A DNA stretch of 64,000 bases from an uncultured Pelagibacteraceae bacterium (lineage in GTDB: Bacteria > Pseudomonadota > Alphaproteobacteria > Pelagibacterales > Pelagibacteraceae), in assembly GCA_902628565.1 (NCBI GenBank), contig CACONR010000003.1, positions 30,722 through 94,721 of the forward strand, in the 5' to 3' direction. The notes beneath the pieces were generated by a model, which saw only the letters and a program-made list of their open reading frames with translations, was not told the origin of the DNA and did not search any database. This document shows positions 55,800 through 63,719 of the stretch, one piece after another (the stretch's first letter is position 1; the number at the start of each line of letters is the position of its first letter). Position numbers and translations under genes: made by a program.

Positions 55800-57719
55800 C
55801 TAATTTATTTTATTATTCTCTTCTTCATTATCAATAGGCAATGGATCATCCATGTCATTTGAATTGTTTTCATCCTCTTGGTCTCTTTTCTTTTTAAATC
55901 GAGCTTTAATAGATATCTGTTCACTGATTTGAGCAAGAAATGTTGATAGAAAATCTCTTTCCCCCTCTGTTCTAGTGAAATAAATATCAGCCCAAGATAA
56001 CCAAAAATCATCCCAATGTTTTTCTGACTCTTCATTGCTCTTGGAAGAAGCATAAACATTTTTAAAGTATCTATGATCCTCGTTTAAATAAACCTCGATA
56101 GTTCTACCATGCTCTTCAAACTCAACCATAGGGCCCTTTTGGCCTTTGTTAACTCTAGTTATTATATAAGGTCTATCTCTATATTTTTCTACATAACGTG
56201 TCTTTGCTTGTTCAAGTGTGATATCTTCATCTGCAGCTATCTGTTTTTCTTTTTCCTCTTGTTTCTTTTTAGCTAGATCTGTTCTATCTTGAAACTCACT
56301 AGTTGCAGTGTCAGCACCTTGATTAAGTCTTGCCTGCTCTTGATCAATTTCTGCTTGGGTTTTTTGATCAATACCGTCTTCAGCTTGCTGTTTTGCAAAA
56401 GTCTTTATTTCTTTTGACAATAATTCACCTTCATCTTCAACAGCATTTTCAAATTCTCTCATTTTTTGAAAGACGTTGTTTTTTTCAAGTGCCTTCATTA
56501 TATCACTGCTAGGCTGAACATATTGTTTGGTTGTATTTACGTCAAAGTGTTCGTCTAATACTGGGTGAAAGTCTATTTCGCATTTAACATATCTAGTATT
56601 GTTTTGGAAATTGTAACCCATTCTTTTCACATCCATTTTTCTACCAAGTCTTCTAAATATTAAACCATTATTTGATTTAATAGATTTAAAACGAAAACTT
56701 TTTTCATCTAGTTTAGCTTTACCTTCAACAGCAGCTTTCCAGGTAGGCATGCTGGGTTTTGCAGGTTTACCATCCTCATCTTTTTCACAAAAAGCGAACA
56801 CTCGAGGTAATCTAGAAATTCTAATTTTCAAGTTAGCTCTTTTTTCTCCACCGTGCTCTTCCTCTAGTGGGATAGTATCTTCGTAATAATGACTTGCATC
56901 AGATGGGCAAACTATATCATTAAATTTCCAAGAGTATTCTTTCATTCCTGTAGATACAAATAATGGATCACATGGAGTCACCTTTGTGTCATTCACATAA
57001 ATATTCGTAGCTTGTAAGAAGCTTGTGTAAGTCTCACCGAAATCAGATAGTAAATCATTTGTTAATTTATCTAAAGCAACAGGCTTTATTCTATCTAATT
57101 CCTCAAGATGAATTATTGTTCCACTTTTCATTTTGCTTACATCAATACTTCCCAATCTACTTCTGCTTTGAAGCACATCAGGTAACTTTGTTTTTTCAGG
57201 TTTAGATAATAATTTAGACAAATCAGGTTCACTTGAGCCTTCTATCGAAGTAAAATCAAATGTAACTTTATGCCAATCTCCATCTGACGCCTTTGAGTAT
57301 AAATGATATTTCTTTGACATACTTATACAAGCCGTCGGTAGTCCAAAACCATATTTACCAAAACCTTTTCTGCTATCTTGTCTATGGGTACCGCCCCATG
57401 TCACTGCCACAGTTAACATGTCAGGTATCATTCCGTGACCATCATCAATTATAAAAACATCACTAACTCTATTTTTTTTCTCTAAATCCATCAGTGCATA
57501 ATAAATATTTCTTGCACCTGCTTGCATTGAATTATCATTTAATTCGTTGAAAGCATAGGCACAACTCTTGTATTTTATGTCTCTCATGCCTGACACTAAT
57601 GCATCTACAAATACTGGGCCGCTTAGATTACGCATTTTTCCTGATTTTAAAAAATCTAGTTGGCTCTTTAATTCAGGGTTTTCAATAAAGTCTTTTTGTA
57701 TTTCTAATTCAGTTTTCAT
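55800..57719 (-). CDS. GHKL (HSP90/MORC/MutL-type) ATPase, 639 aa
   Basis: Bergerat motifs: ALNDNS-like NELNDNSMQAGARNIYYAL, FIIDDGHGMIPDML, SRKGFGKYGFGLPTACISMSKK; acidic C-terminus. Confidence 0.88.
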   Translation of the reverse strand: MKTELEIQKDFIENPELKSQLDFLKSGKMRNLSGPVFVDALVSGMRDIKYKSCAYAFNELNDNSMQAGARNIYYALMDLEKKNRVSDVFIIDDGHGMIPDMLTVAVTWGGTHRQDSRKGFGKYGFGLPTACISMSKKYHLYSKASDGDWHKVTFDFTSIEGSSEPDLSKLLSKPEKTKLPDVLQSRSRLGSIDVSKMKSGTIIHLEELDRIKPVALDKLTNDLLSDFGETYTSFLQATNIYVNDTKVTPCDPLFVSTGMKEYSWKFNDIVCPSDASHYYEDTIPLEEEHGGEKRANLKIRISRLPRVFAFCEKDEDGKPAKPSMPTWKAAVEGKAKLDEKSFRFKSIKSNNGLIFRRLGRKMDVKRMGYNFQNNTRYVKCEIDFHPVLDEHFDVNTTKQYVQPSSDIMKALEKNNVFQKMREFENAVEDEGELLSKEIKTFAKQQAEDGIDQKTQAEIDQEQARLNQGADTATSEFQDRTDLAKKKQEEKEKQIAADEDITLEQAKTRYVEKYRDRPYIITRVNKGQKGPMVEFEEHGRTIEVYLNEDHRYFKNVYASSKSNEESEKHWDDFWLSWADIYFTRTEGERDFLSTFLAQISEQISIKARFKKKRDQEDENNSNDMDDPLPIDNEEENNKIN

Positions 57720-57736
57720 TTTTTTTCCTTTCTTAA

Positions 57737-57758
57737 GAGTGGCTCATTTGAGCCACTC
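57737..57758. promoter_or_regulatory. Perfect 10-bp inverted repeat just upstream of the GHKL ATPase start
   Basis: GAGTGGCTCA-TT-TGAGCCACTC in the gap between sigma-like and GHKL genes. Confidence 0.6.
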
Positions 57759-57773
57759 ATTGTTTAAGTTTTT

Positions 57774-58385
57774 TTAAAAGTTCATGTTACCAGAGTAATA
57801 TCCCTCTAGAACCTTCTGAGCTTTATTATAAATGGAGTCTTTTAACAAAAAAGCTGTTCCAACACTTACTCCAAGTGTAGTTGCAGCTTTTTTAATTGAG
57901 TGATTATTATACATAAATAATCCCCAAGCCTTCTTTTCTAAAAGATTAAAAGTTTTAAAGAGAGCTTTGTGTAACTTTCTTTTTACATCGTAGCAAAATT
58001 CAAAATTTTGAATATAGCCACTACCCTTGATCTTATTTTGCTCCATTATATTTTCTTTAACCGAAGTTTCTCTAATATCTGCGGTTCTTTTTGATGCATA
58101 AAAGTTCCTAAGATGATTCTTGAGATAGGTTAAAATAGGATCACTGGATTTTTTAGATCTCTCTAAATCAAATCCTTGCATCCATTTTTTTGCCCATACT
58201 TCTGTAAAGAAGCCTTGAGCTAGATCTTCGACACCATCTACAGTCCTTTTATAGCCTGCATAAGCATCAAGTTTTCTTATGCTTTTTTTAATTTTAGGCA
58301 AATATTGATTATACAATAGCCCAAAATTTGAACTCAGCAATTCACACTGAGAAGCACTTATTTTTGCGTTCGATGATTGTGTCAT
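57774..58385 (-). CDS. sigma-70 family (ECF-like) RNA polymerase sigma factor
   Basis: Region-2-like TVDGVEDLAQGFFTEVWAKKWMQGFD...ILTYLKNHLRNFYASKRTADIRE; C-terminal HTH-like NHSIKKAATTLGVSVGTAFLLKDSIYNKAQKVLEGYY. Confidence 0.7.
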   Translation of the reverse strand: MTQSSNAKISASQCELLSSNFGLLYNQYLPKIKKSIRKLDAYAGYKRTVDGVEDLAQGFFTEVWAKKWMQGFDLERSKKSSDPILTYLKNHLRNFYASKRTADIRETSVKENIMEQNKIKGSGYIQNFEFCYDVKRKLHKALFKTFNLLEKKAWGLFMYNNHSIKKAATTLGVSVGTAFLLKDSIYNKAQKVLEGYYSGNMNF

Positions 58386-58494
58386 CGTAACTCCTTTCTA
58401 TTTAATGGGTCACGAGACAAAGAATTCTGTATTCATAAACTGATCTACTGGGGTCACTGTAGGATCCCCATTCAAAGTCCATGACCTTGTTTTT

Positions 58495-58521
58495 TATTAA
58501 TATAAACAATTTATATTAATA
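58495..58521. repeat. Perfect 12-bp inverted repeat, 3-nt spacer
   Basis: TATTAATATAAA-CAA-TTTATATTAATA between the sigma-like and PD-(D/E)XK-like genes. Confidence 0.6.
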
Positions 58522-58590
58522 GGTAAAGCAGATTAACCTGAATTACCTATTTATATATGTAAGATTTTTCTGAAAATGTTCGATTTTTTA

Positions 58591-59142
58591 TTATTTTTTT
58601 TTAACAATATAGAGAACTGCTTTTGCTTGAAAAACGGGATGTTTTGAGCCTATTTTGCTGAATACTAAATAAATTAATATAACAGGCTTTCTACTATTGA
58701 TTGTATAATTATAACACTGAGATGCATGTTTTTTTAAAAGTGATTTTTTAATTTGATTTGTAACTTTCAATTCTACACAACAATTTTTAAAACATTCATC
58801 ATTAATGTTCAATTTATTAACTTTAAAGTCAGGGTAAACAACAGTTTTAATATGATCTTTTTTAATTTTTAAGCTTTTTAAATTAATGATTTTTTTTATC
58901 ATTAGAGAATTAAAGGTTTTAATGCCAATTTTAACAAGAGAATTTATTGGCTTTGCATTAAACTTGACAATTTTTCCAGGTAAATCTTTAGTTTTTAAAT
59001 AATAAAGATCATTAGCATAAGTTTCAATAGAAGTAATTGATAAATCTTTATCTTTATTCTCTAGATAAAATCTCAGAGCTTCCTCAATTACTTTACCCCT
59101 AATCATACAAGCACGAGAATTTTTATTAATATACCAACTCAT
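58591..59142 (-). CDS. putative PD-(D/E)XK nuclease-fold protein, 183 aa
   Basis: GKVIEEALRFYL helix, VYPDFKVN...CCVELKVTNQ...HASQCYNYT...KPVILIYLVFS: PD...ExK arrangement with downstream Q/Y helix. Confidence 0.55.
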   Translation of the reverse strand: MSWYINKNSRACMIRGKVIEEALRFYLENKDKDLSITSIETYANDLYYLKTKDLPGKIVKFNAKPINSLVKIGIKTFNSLMIKKIINLKSLKIKKDHIKTVVYPDFKVNKLNINDECFKNCCVELKVTNQIKKSLLKKHASQCYNYTINSRKPVILIYLVFSKIGSKHPVFQAKAVLYIVKKK

Positions 59143-59214
59143 TATTTATTTATGTGAATTAAAATTAATTTTATTCAAATTGAATTTTTTTTTTAAAAGT
59201 TCACATAGATAGGT

Positions 59215-59316
59215 ATGAGCAGTCACATGTTTATTTTATTATGTCTCCTTTCTTTGTTGTTGGTTAATGTGGCTGCTCAAATAATCAAAAAAGAAAAATT
59301 TTTTAAAAAGAAGTAA
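59215..59316 (+). CDS. 33-aa TM peptide ORF (not in supplied track)
   Basis: [33 protein letters not shown]; immediately upstream of the next ORF. Confidence 0.45.
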   Translation: MSSHMFILLCLLSLLLVNVAAQIIKKEKFFKKK

Positions 59317-59317
59317 A

Positions 59318-59518
59318 ATGAAAAAAAAATATTGTTCAAATCCAATATGTAATAATGAAATTGAGGGAATGGGTAACAACCCACAACCTCTTTTAGATTT
59401 AAAAGTCACAGACTCTGTATGTGACACATGTAATGAGGAATTTGTTATTCCTGCAAGATTAGGTGAACCAGTTTCTGAATTTATAAGATTGATGATTTTA
59501 GGATTTCAAAAAAATTAA
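59318..59518 (+). CDS. small zinc-ribbon-like protein
   Basis: Two cysteine pairs CSNPIC...CDTC in 66 aa. Confidence 0.6.
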   Translation: MKKKYCSNPICNNEIEGMGNNPQPLLDLKVTDSVCDTCNEEFVIPARLGEPVSEFIRLMILGFQKN

Positions 59519-59522
59519 TTTA

Positions 59523-59621
59523 ATGTTTAGTTTTATATGGCAAATTTTGACGAGTATAATTTTGGTAACAATTTTAGGATTTGGAATATTTTATTTAGGA
59601 AAATTATTTTTAGGAGTTTAA
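59523..59621 (+). CDS. 32-aa TM peptide ORF (not in supplied track)
   Basis: MFSFIWQILTSIILVTILGFGIFYLGKLFLGV*; stop overlaps the next ATG (TAATG). Confidence 0.45.
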   Translation: MFSFIWQILTSIILVTILGFGIFYLGKLFLGV

Positions 59622-59638
59622 TGAAAAAAAATTTATAT

Positions 59639-59720
59639 GCTCAAATGGCGAAACAGTTAGACGCGACAAGAAAAACTTGTTCCACTGCGGTGGGTACCAG
59701 TGCAAATCTGGTTTTGGGCA
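59639..59720 (+). tRNA. tRNA-Leu-like (class II) element with shortened anticodon arm; possible tRNA pseudogene or tRNA mimic
   Basis: GCTCAAA/TTTGGGC acceptor, D-stem GCG/CGC, ACAAG-AAAAA-CTTGT anticodon arm (15 nt), variable arm CCAC-TGCG-GTGG, T-arm ACCAG-TGCAAAT-CTGGT, discriminator A, no encoded CCA. Confidence 0.55.
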
Positions 59721-59780
59721 CTATAGATGACTATGTCTTGCGGGGAGAGATAGCTCCTCTTCCTGCAAAAAAAGGATTAG

Positions 59781-59948
59781 ATGAAAAAAATAGATAAAAT
59801 TACTGAAATAAGAATTGAAGAAGTAATAGATGAAGAAAATAATGAGAATTATTACTGGGTTTATTTTGTTCGAAATGGGAAAATAGAAATTATAGGTAAG
59901 TCGTCTGAAAAACCGCAGTGTTACAGACAGATAGCAATATATCAATGA
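59781..59948 (+). CDS. 55-aa hypothetical protein (not in supplied track)
   Basis: MKKIDKITEIRIEEVIDEENNENYYWVYFVRNGKIEIIGKSSEKPQCYRQIAIYQ*; ATGA overlap with the next gene. Confidence 0.55.
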   Translation: MKKIDKITEIRIEEVIDEENNENYYWVYFVRNGKIEIIGKSSEKPQCYRQIAIYQ

Positions 59949-60223
59949 ACTATTTAATTAAAGAAAAGCTTAAGGATCGATTAGAATATTGTTTGGATTG
60001 GAGAAGAGATACAGAGTTATACTTAGTATCTGTAGATCTAACTGACACAGTAAATAATAGATATTACGAGAGAAGACCTTTATTGCGTTTTTTATTAAGA
60101 ATTTTTAACTTGCCAATAAGCACTTATTATTTTTTTAAATTTCTAAGAATAAGAAGAGATCTAGAAAAAAATGCTATTGAGATAGACTATATTCACAGTC
60201 AATTAGAAAAAAGAGAAGATTAA
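59945..60223 (+). CDS. hypothetical protein, ~92 aa
   Basis: MNYLIKEKLKDRLEYCLDWRRDTELYLVSVDLTDTVNNRYYERR...; start at 59945 favoured by the ATGA overlap. Confidence 0.6.
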   Translation: MNYLIKEKLKDRLEYCLDWRRDTELYLVSVDLTDTVNNRYYERRPLLRFLLRIFNLPISTYYFFKFLRIRRDLEKNAIEIDYIHSQLEKRED

Positions 60224-60224
60224 T

Positions 60225-60431
60225 ATGAAAAAAAGCAATGTAATTATTTTTTCTGAACACTTTATTAATAGAAGAATTATCAAAGAGGGAAAGATTTATA
60301 GTAATGAAATTGTTGGTGAATGTTGTGAGTGTAGCGGACTGGGCATCAGCACTGAAACTGGTTCAGAGATGATATGCATCGGCTGTGATGGCACCGGTAT
60401 AATTTATTACGGTAAAGAAAATATAAATTGA
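60225..60431 (+). CDS. small DnaJ-type CxxCxG zinc-finger protein
   Basis: CCECSGLGISTETGSEMICIGCDGTGII: paired CxxCxG motifs. Confidence 0.65.
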   Translation: MKKSNVIIFSEHFINRRIIKEGKIYSNEIVGECCECSGLGISTETGSEMICIGCDGTGIIYYGKENIN

Positions 60432-60463
60432 AATATAAAAATAGGAGTATAACGTAGAGAATC

Positions 60464-61519
60464 ATGGATGTAATAATAGTAGGATTAGTAGTAGTTGTTT
60501 TATTGGTAAATATAGCTTTATTTCTAAAGTTCAAAAGCAAACCTAATGATGAGGATAATAAAGATCAAGAAGTCCTTAAAATTAAGGACGATATTAATAG
60601 TCTTAAAAATTCATTAGGTGAATCATTTAATAGTATGAGCAAAGAGGTTGCTAAAGATATGACAGCAGCCCTAACTAAAGTAGATGAAAAAGTTGGTAAT
60701 TTTAATCAACAAGTTCAATTACTAAATCAAAGCCAAGAGGGGATTACCAAAATTTTAGCTGGGGTTAAAAAATATGGAACTTTAGCAGAGTATTCTTTGG
60801 GAGCTCTTATGAAAGATTTGCTACCTACTTCTCAATTTATGACCAATGTAAAGATGAAAGAGGACACTAGTGAAAATGTTGAATTTGCAATTAAACTTCA
60901 AGGAGATGTTCTGGTACCAGTGGACTCGCATTTTCCTGCTGAAAAGTTTAAAGCTATCACTGATGCCCATGAGGCAGATGATAAAAAGGCAGCAGCAGAT
61001 GCTAGGACTAAATTAGCAAGCGCATTTAAAGCAAAAGCAAAAAGTGTTAATGAAAAATATATCGTTCCACCAAAGACCACTGATTTTGCAATTGTCTATG
61101 CACCAACTGAGAGTCTTTATAAAGAATTAACAGAATATCAAGATCCCAGCACAAAGGAATTATTAACCCAAGAATTAATGAAAAAGTATAAAATTGTAAT
61201 TTGTGGTCCTAATACTCTATCAGCTTACTTGCAATCTTTACATATGGGCTTTCAATCATTGAAAGTGCAAAAAGGCGCTACAGAGATTTATAATCATCTA
61301 AAAACAATCACCACTAGATTTGGTAAGCATTTTGATAATATTATTGTGCTTAGAAAAAAACTAGAAGAGGCCATGAGTGTGGTTGATAAGTTTGGAACTG
61401 ATGCAAGATCAATTAGTAGAACTTTAGAAAATATCAAAGATCCCGAACAGGTTGAGAAAGCTGTTCAAACTGAAAACGTAGAAAAATTTGTCGAAAGAAA
61501 TAAACAAGCAAAAAATTAA
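60464..61519 (+). CDS. rmuC: DNA recombination protein RmuC family
   Basis: N-terminal TM plus coiled coil, KKYGTLAEYSLGALMKDLLP, QGDVLVPVDSHFPAEKF, DFAIVYAPTESLYKEL, GPNTLSAYLQSLHMGFQSLKVQ. Confidence 0.9.
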   Translation: MDVIIVGLVVVVLLVNIALFLKFKSKPNDEDNKDQEVLKIKDDINSLKNSLGESFNSMSKEVAKDMTAALTKVDEKVGNFNQQVQLLNQSQEGITKILAGVKKYGTLAEYSLGALMKDLLPTSQFMTNVKMKEDTSENVEFAIKLQGDVLVPVDSHFPAEKFKAITDAHEADDKKAAADARTKLASAFKAKAKSVNEKYIVPPKTTDFAIVYAPTESLYKELTEYQDPSTKELLTQELMKKYKIVICGPNTLSAYLQSLHMGFQSLKVQKGATEIYNHLKTITTRFGKHFDNIIVLRKKLEEAMSVVDKFGTDARSISRTLENIKDPEQVEKAVQTENVEKFVERNKQAKN

Positions 61520-61556
61520 TTTCTTTTTTCCAAAAATACAGATTATAAGAAATCAC

Positions 61557-62243
61557 ATGCGTTGGAATAAGAAATACAACTATCCTACATCATCAAGAGC
61601 TACTGAAGATGGAATAAGAAGATATGTTTTGGGAGAAACAAAATTACCAAGCGTGACATCAATACTTGATGCAACTAAGTCTGAGGAAGATAAAGCGGCG
61701 TTAGCGAATTGGCGTGAAAGAACAGGTTATAAAGAAGCAGAGGCAATAACTAAAGCAGCTAGCAGCCGAGGTTCTCAGATGCATAGTTATTTGGAGTCTT
61801 TTCTTTTGGGCAGAGAAAATTTGAGCTTCTTTGAAGACAATGAACAGTATAAAAAAATGGCAAAAGAAATCATAGATAAAGGGCTTATGAATAGACTAGA
61901 GGAAGTATATGGCGTCGAATGCACAATGCATTATCCTGAAAAATATGCCGGCACAGCAGATTGTGTTGGGTTATACGAGGGAAAAGAAACAATTATTGAT
62001 TTTAAACAATCTAATAAACCCAAAAAAGTTGAATATATAGACTCATGGTTTTTACAAACAGCAGCTTATTCTCTAGCACACAATGTGGTTTATAATTCAA
62101 ATATCAATGCTTGCGTTATTCTTGTTTGCACAGTAGATAATTTGTTTCAGGAATTCAAAATTCAGGGCCCTGAATTAGTCACTTATCAAAATTTATTTTT
62201 GGGTAGATTAAAAAGATTTAATGAAATGAGTAATATAAGTTAG
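61557..62243 (+). CDS. RecB/MGME1-like PD-(D/E)XK exonuclease
   Basis: RGSQMHSYLESFLLG, YAGTADCVGLYEGKETIIDFKQSNKPKKVEYIDSWFLQTAAYSLAHN; ATG at 61557 chosen (MRWNKKYNYPTSSR). Confidence 0.8.
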   Translation: MRWNKKYNYPTSSRATEDGIRRYVLGETKLPSVTSILDATKSEEDKAALANWRERTGYKEAEAITKAASSRGSQMHSYLESFLLGRENLSFFEDNEQYKKMAKEIIDKGLMNRLEEVYGVECTMHYPEKYAGTADCVGLYEGKETIIDFKQSNKPKKVEYIDSWFLQTAAYSLAHNVVYNSNINACVILVCTVDNLFQEFKIQGPELVTYQNLFLGRLKRFNEMSNIS

Positions 62244-62248
62244 CAAAA

Positions 62249-63685
62249 ATGGATAAAATTGTAATTTACGATACAGAAACAACTAATAGTACTATTTGGG
62301 GATCAATAATTGAAGTAGGTGCTGTCGTTGTTGATAAAAACCTTAAAGAGATTGGAAAATTGAATATTAGGGGTCGAATGCCAGAAGGAGAGGTTCCCAG
62401 TGCCAAGGCTTTACTTGTTAATTCAACTAGTATTGATTTATTAACCAAAGGTAATTATTCACATTATGAATTTTTAGGTGCTGTTGAAAATTTTTTTACA
62501 AAATGTGCTCCAGCGGTATTTATGGGTTGGTCAAATCTTAATTTTGATAGAAGAATGTTTCACTTTAATTTCTTTAAAGGTAATCGGTATCCTTATGCTA
62601 CACACTCATCACCGAATAGTGAACATGACGGTTTGCACATAGCTAGAGCAGCCCAAACATTAAACTCAGAGACCTTAAAAACAGAACTAACAGAGGCAGG
62701 AAATCCAAGCCTTGCCTTAGAATCTTTGTCAAGAATGCAAGGTTTTGACACTTCAGCTAGCCACACAGCTTACGTAGATGCACAAAACTCACTAAAGGTT
62801 CTTAGAATTATAAAAGATAAGCATAAAGAAAATTGGGATACATTTCTAAAAACATCAACAAAAACCAGCGTAGAGACATTTTTAAAAAATGAAGGTATCT
62901 ACTCAATATTTGAAAATGTGAAAGGTAGAAACATGATGTATCTTACTAGTACGTTGCATCCAAATCATTGCTTTCATCCATCTTATGCATCTTGGGGATA
63001 TGTTTGGGACTTAAGAAGAGATCCAGAACCATTATTAAATCTACCAGTAAATCAATTACGAGACGTATTAAAAAAATATAGCCCTAAGGCTTTAAGAGTT
63101 TTAAAAACAAATAAAGCTCCAGTAATTTTAGATAAACAATTTGCTCTTAAGCAAAAACCCTATTCAGATTTGGATTTAGCAACAATTCAAAAAAGAGCTA
63201 AACTTGTTAGAGAAAACGAAAATTTTTGTAAAAATATTCAAGTTATAAATAGAGAAGCTGCAGAGGAAAAGGAGCAAACAAAAACTCAAGAAGATTTATT
63301 ACCAGAGGAAACTCTTTATGAAAAATTTATTCCAAATAAAGATACTGCATTATTTAAAACTTGGCATAGCTCATCTTGGGAAGACAAATTGAGATTATTA
63401 GATAAGTTTACAGATAAAAGATGTAGTTGGTTTGGCCAAAAAATTATTTATCAAGAGGCACCACAAATTTTACCACCTGATCTTTACAAAAATATCAAAA
63501 GTGAAATTGCCAGAAGAATTTTAAGTAAAAATAAAGAAAAGTGGCAAACAATTAATATGGCTTATACTGAAATTGATTATTTAAGAGATCAAGCCTCAAA
63601 TAGAGATGATGAGGAAGAACTAAAAAAACTAGATGAAATAAACGAATTTATAATGTCAATTGAAAAAAAATATGAAATTGCCTAG
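62249..63685 (+). CDS. DEDD exonuclease, exodeoxyribonuclease I-like
   Basis: IVIYDTETTNSTIWGSIIEVGAVVV, FMGWSNLNFDRRMFHFNFF, SHTAYVDAQNSLKVLR; ExoI-like C-terminal region. Confidence 0.85.
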   Translation: MDKIVIYDTETTNSTIWGSIIEVGAVVVDKNLKEIGKLNIRGRMPEGEVPSAKALLVNSTSIDLLTKGNYSHYEFLGAVENFFTKCAPAVFMGWSNLNFDRRMFHFNFFKGNRYPYATHSSPNSEHDGLHIARAAQTLNSETLKTELTEAGNPSLALESLSRMQGFDTSASHTAYVDAQNSLKVLRIIKDKHKENWDTFLKTSTKTSVETFLKNEGIYSIFENVKGRNMMYLTSTLHPNHCFHPSYASWGYVWDLRRDPEPLLNLPVNQLRDVLKKYSPKALRVLKTNKAPVILDKQFALKQKPYSDLDLATIQKRAKLVRENENFCKNIQVINREAAEEKEQTKTQEDLLPEETLYEKFIPNKDTALFKTWHSSSWEDKLRLLDKFTDKRCSWFGQKIIYQEAPQILPPDLYKNIKSEIARRILSKNKEKWQTINMAYTEIDYLRDQASNRDDEEELKKLDEINEFIMSIEKKYEIA

Positions 63686-63719
63686 TTGACTTTGTATTTG
63701 TAATTTATAGAAAGAATGG

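Noticed and set aside
59537-59620. 5' part of ORF 59537-59797
   Set aside because: Out of frame with the plausible 32-aa TM peptide; the remaining part from 59621 overlaps the tRNA-Leu-like fold and reads like a translated tRNA, so it is not called as a CDS.
61488-61556. N-terminal extension of the RecB-like ORF
   Set aside because: Overlaps the end of rmuC; the ATG at 61557 begins recognisable sequence.
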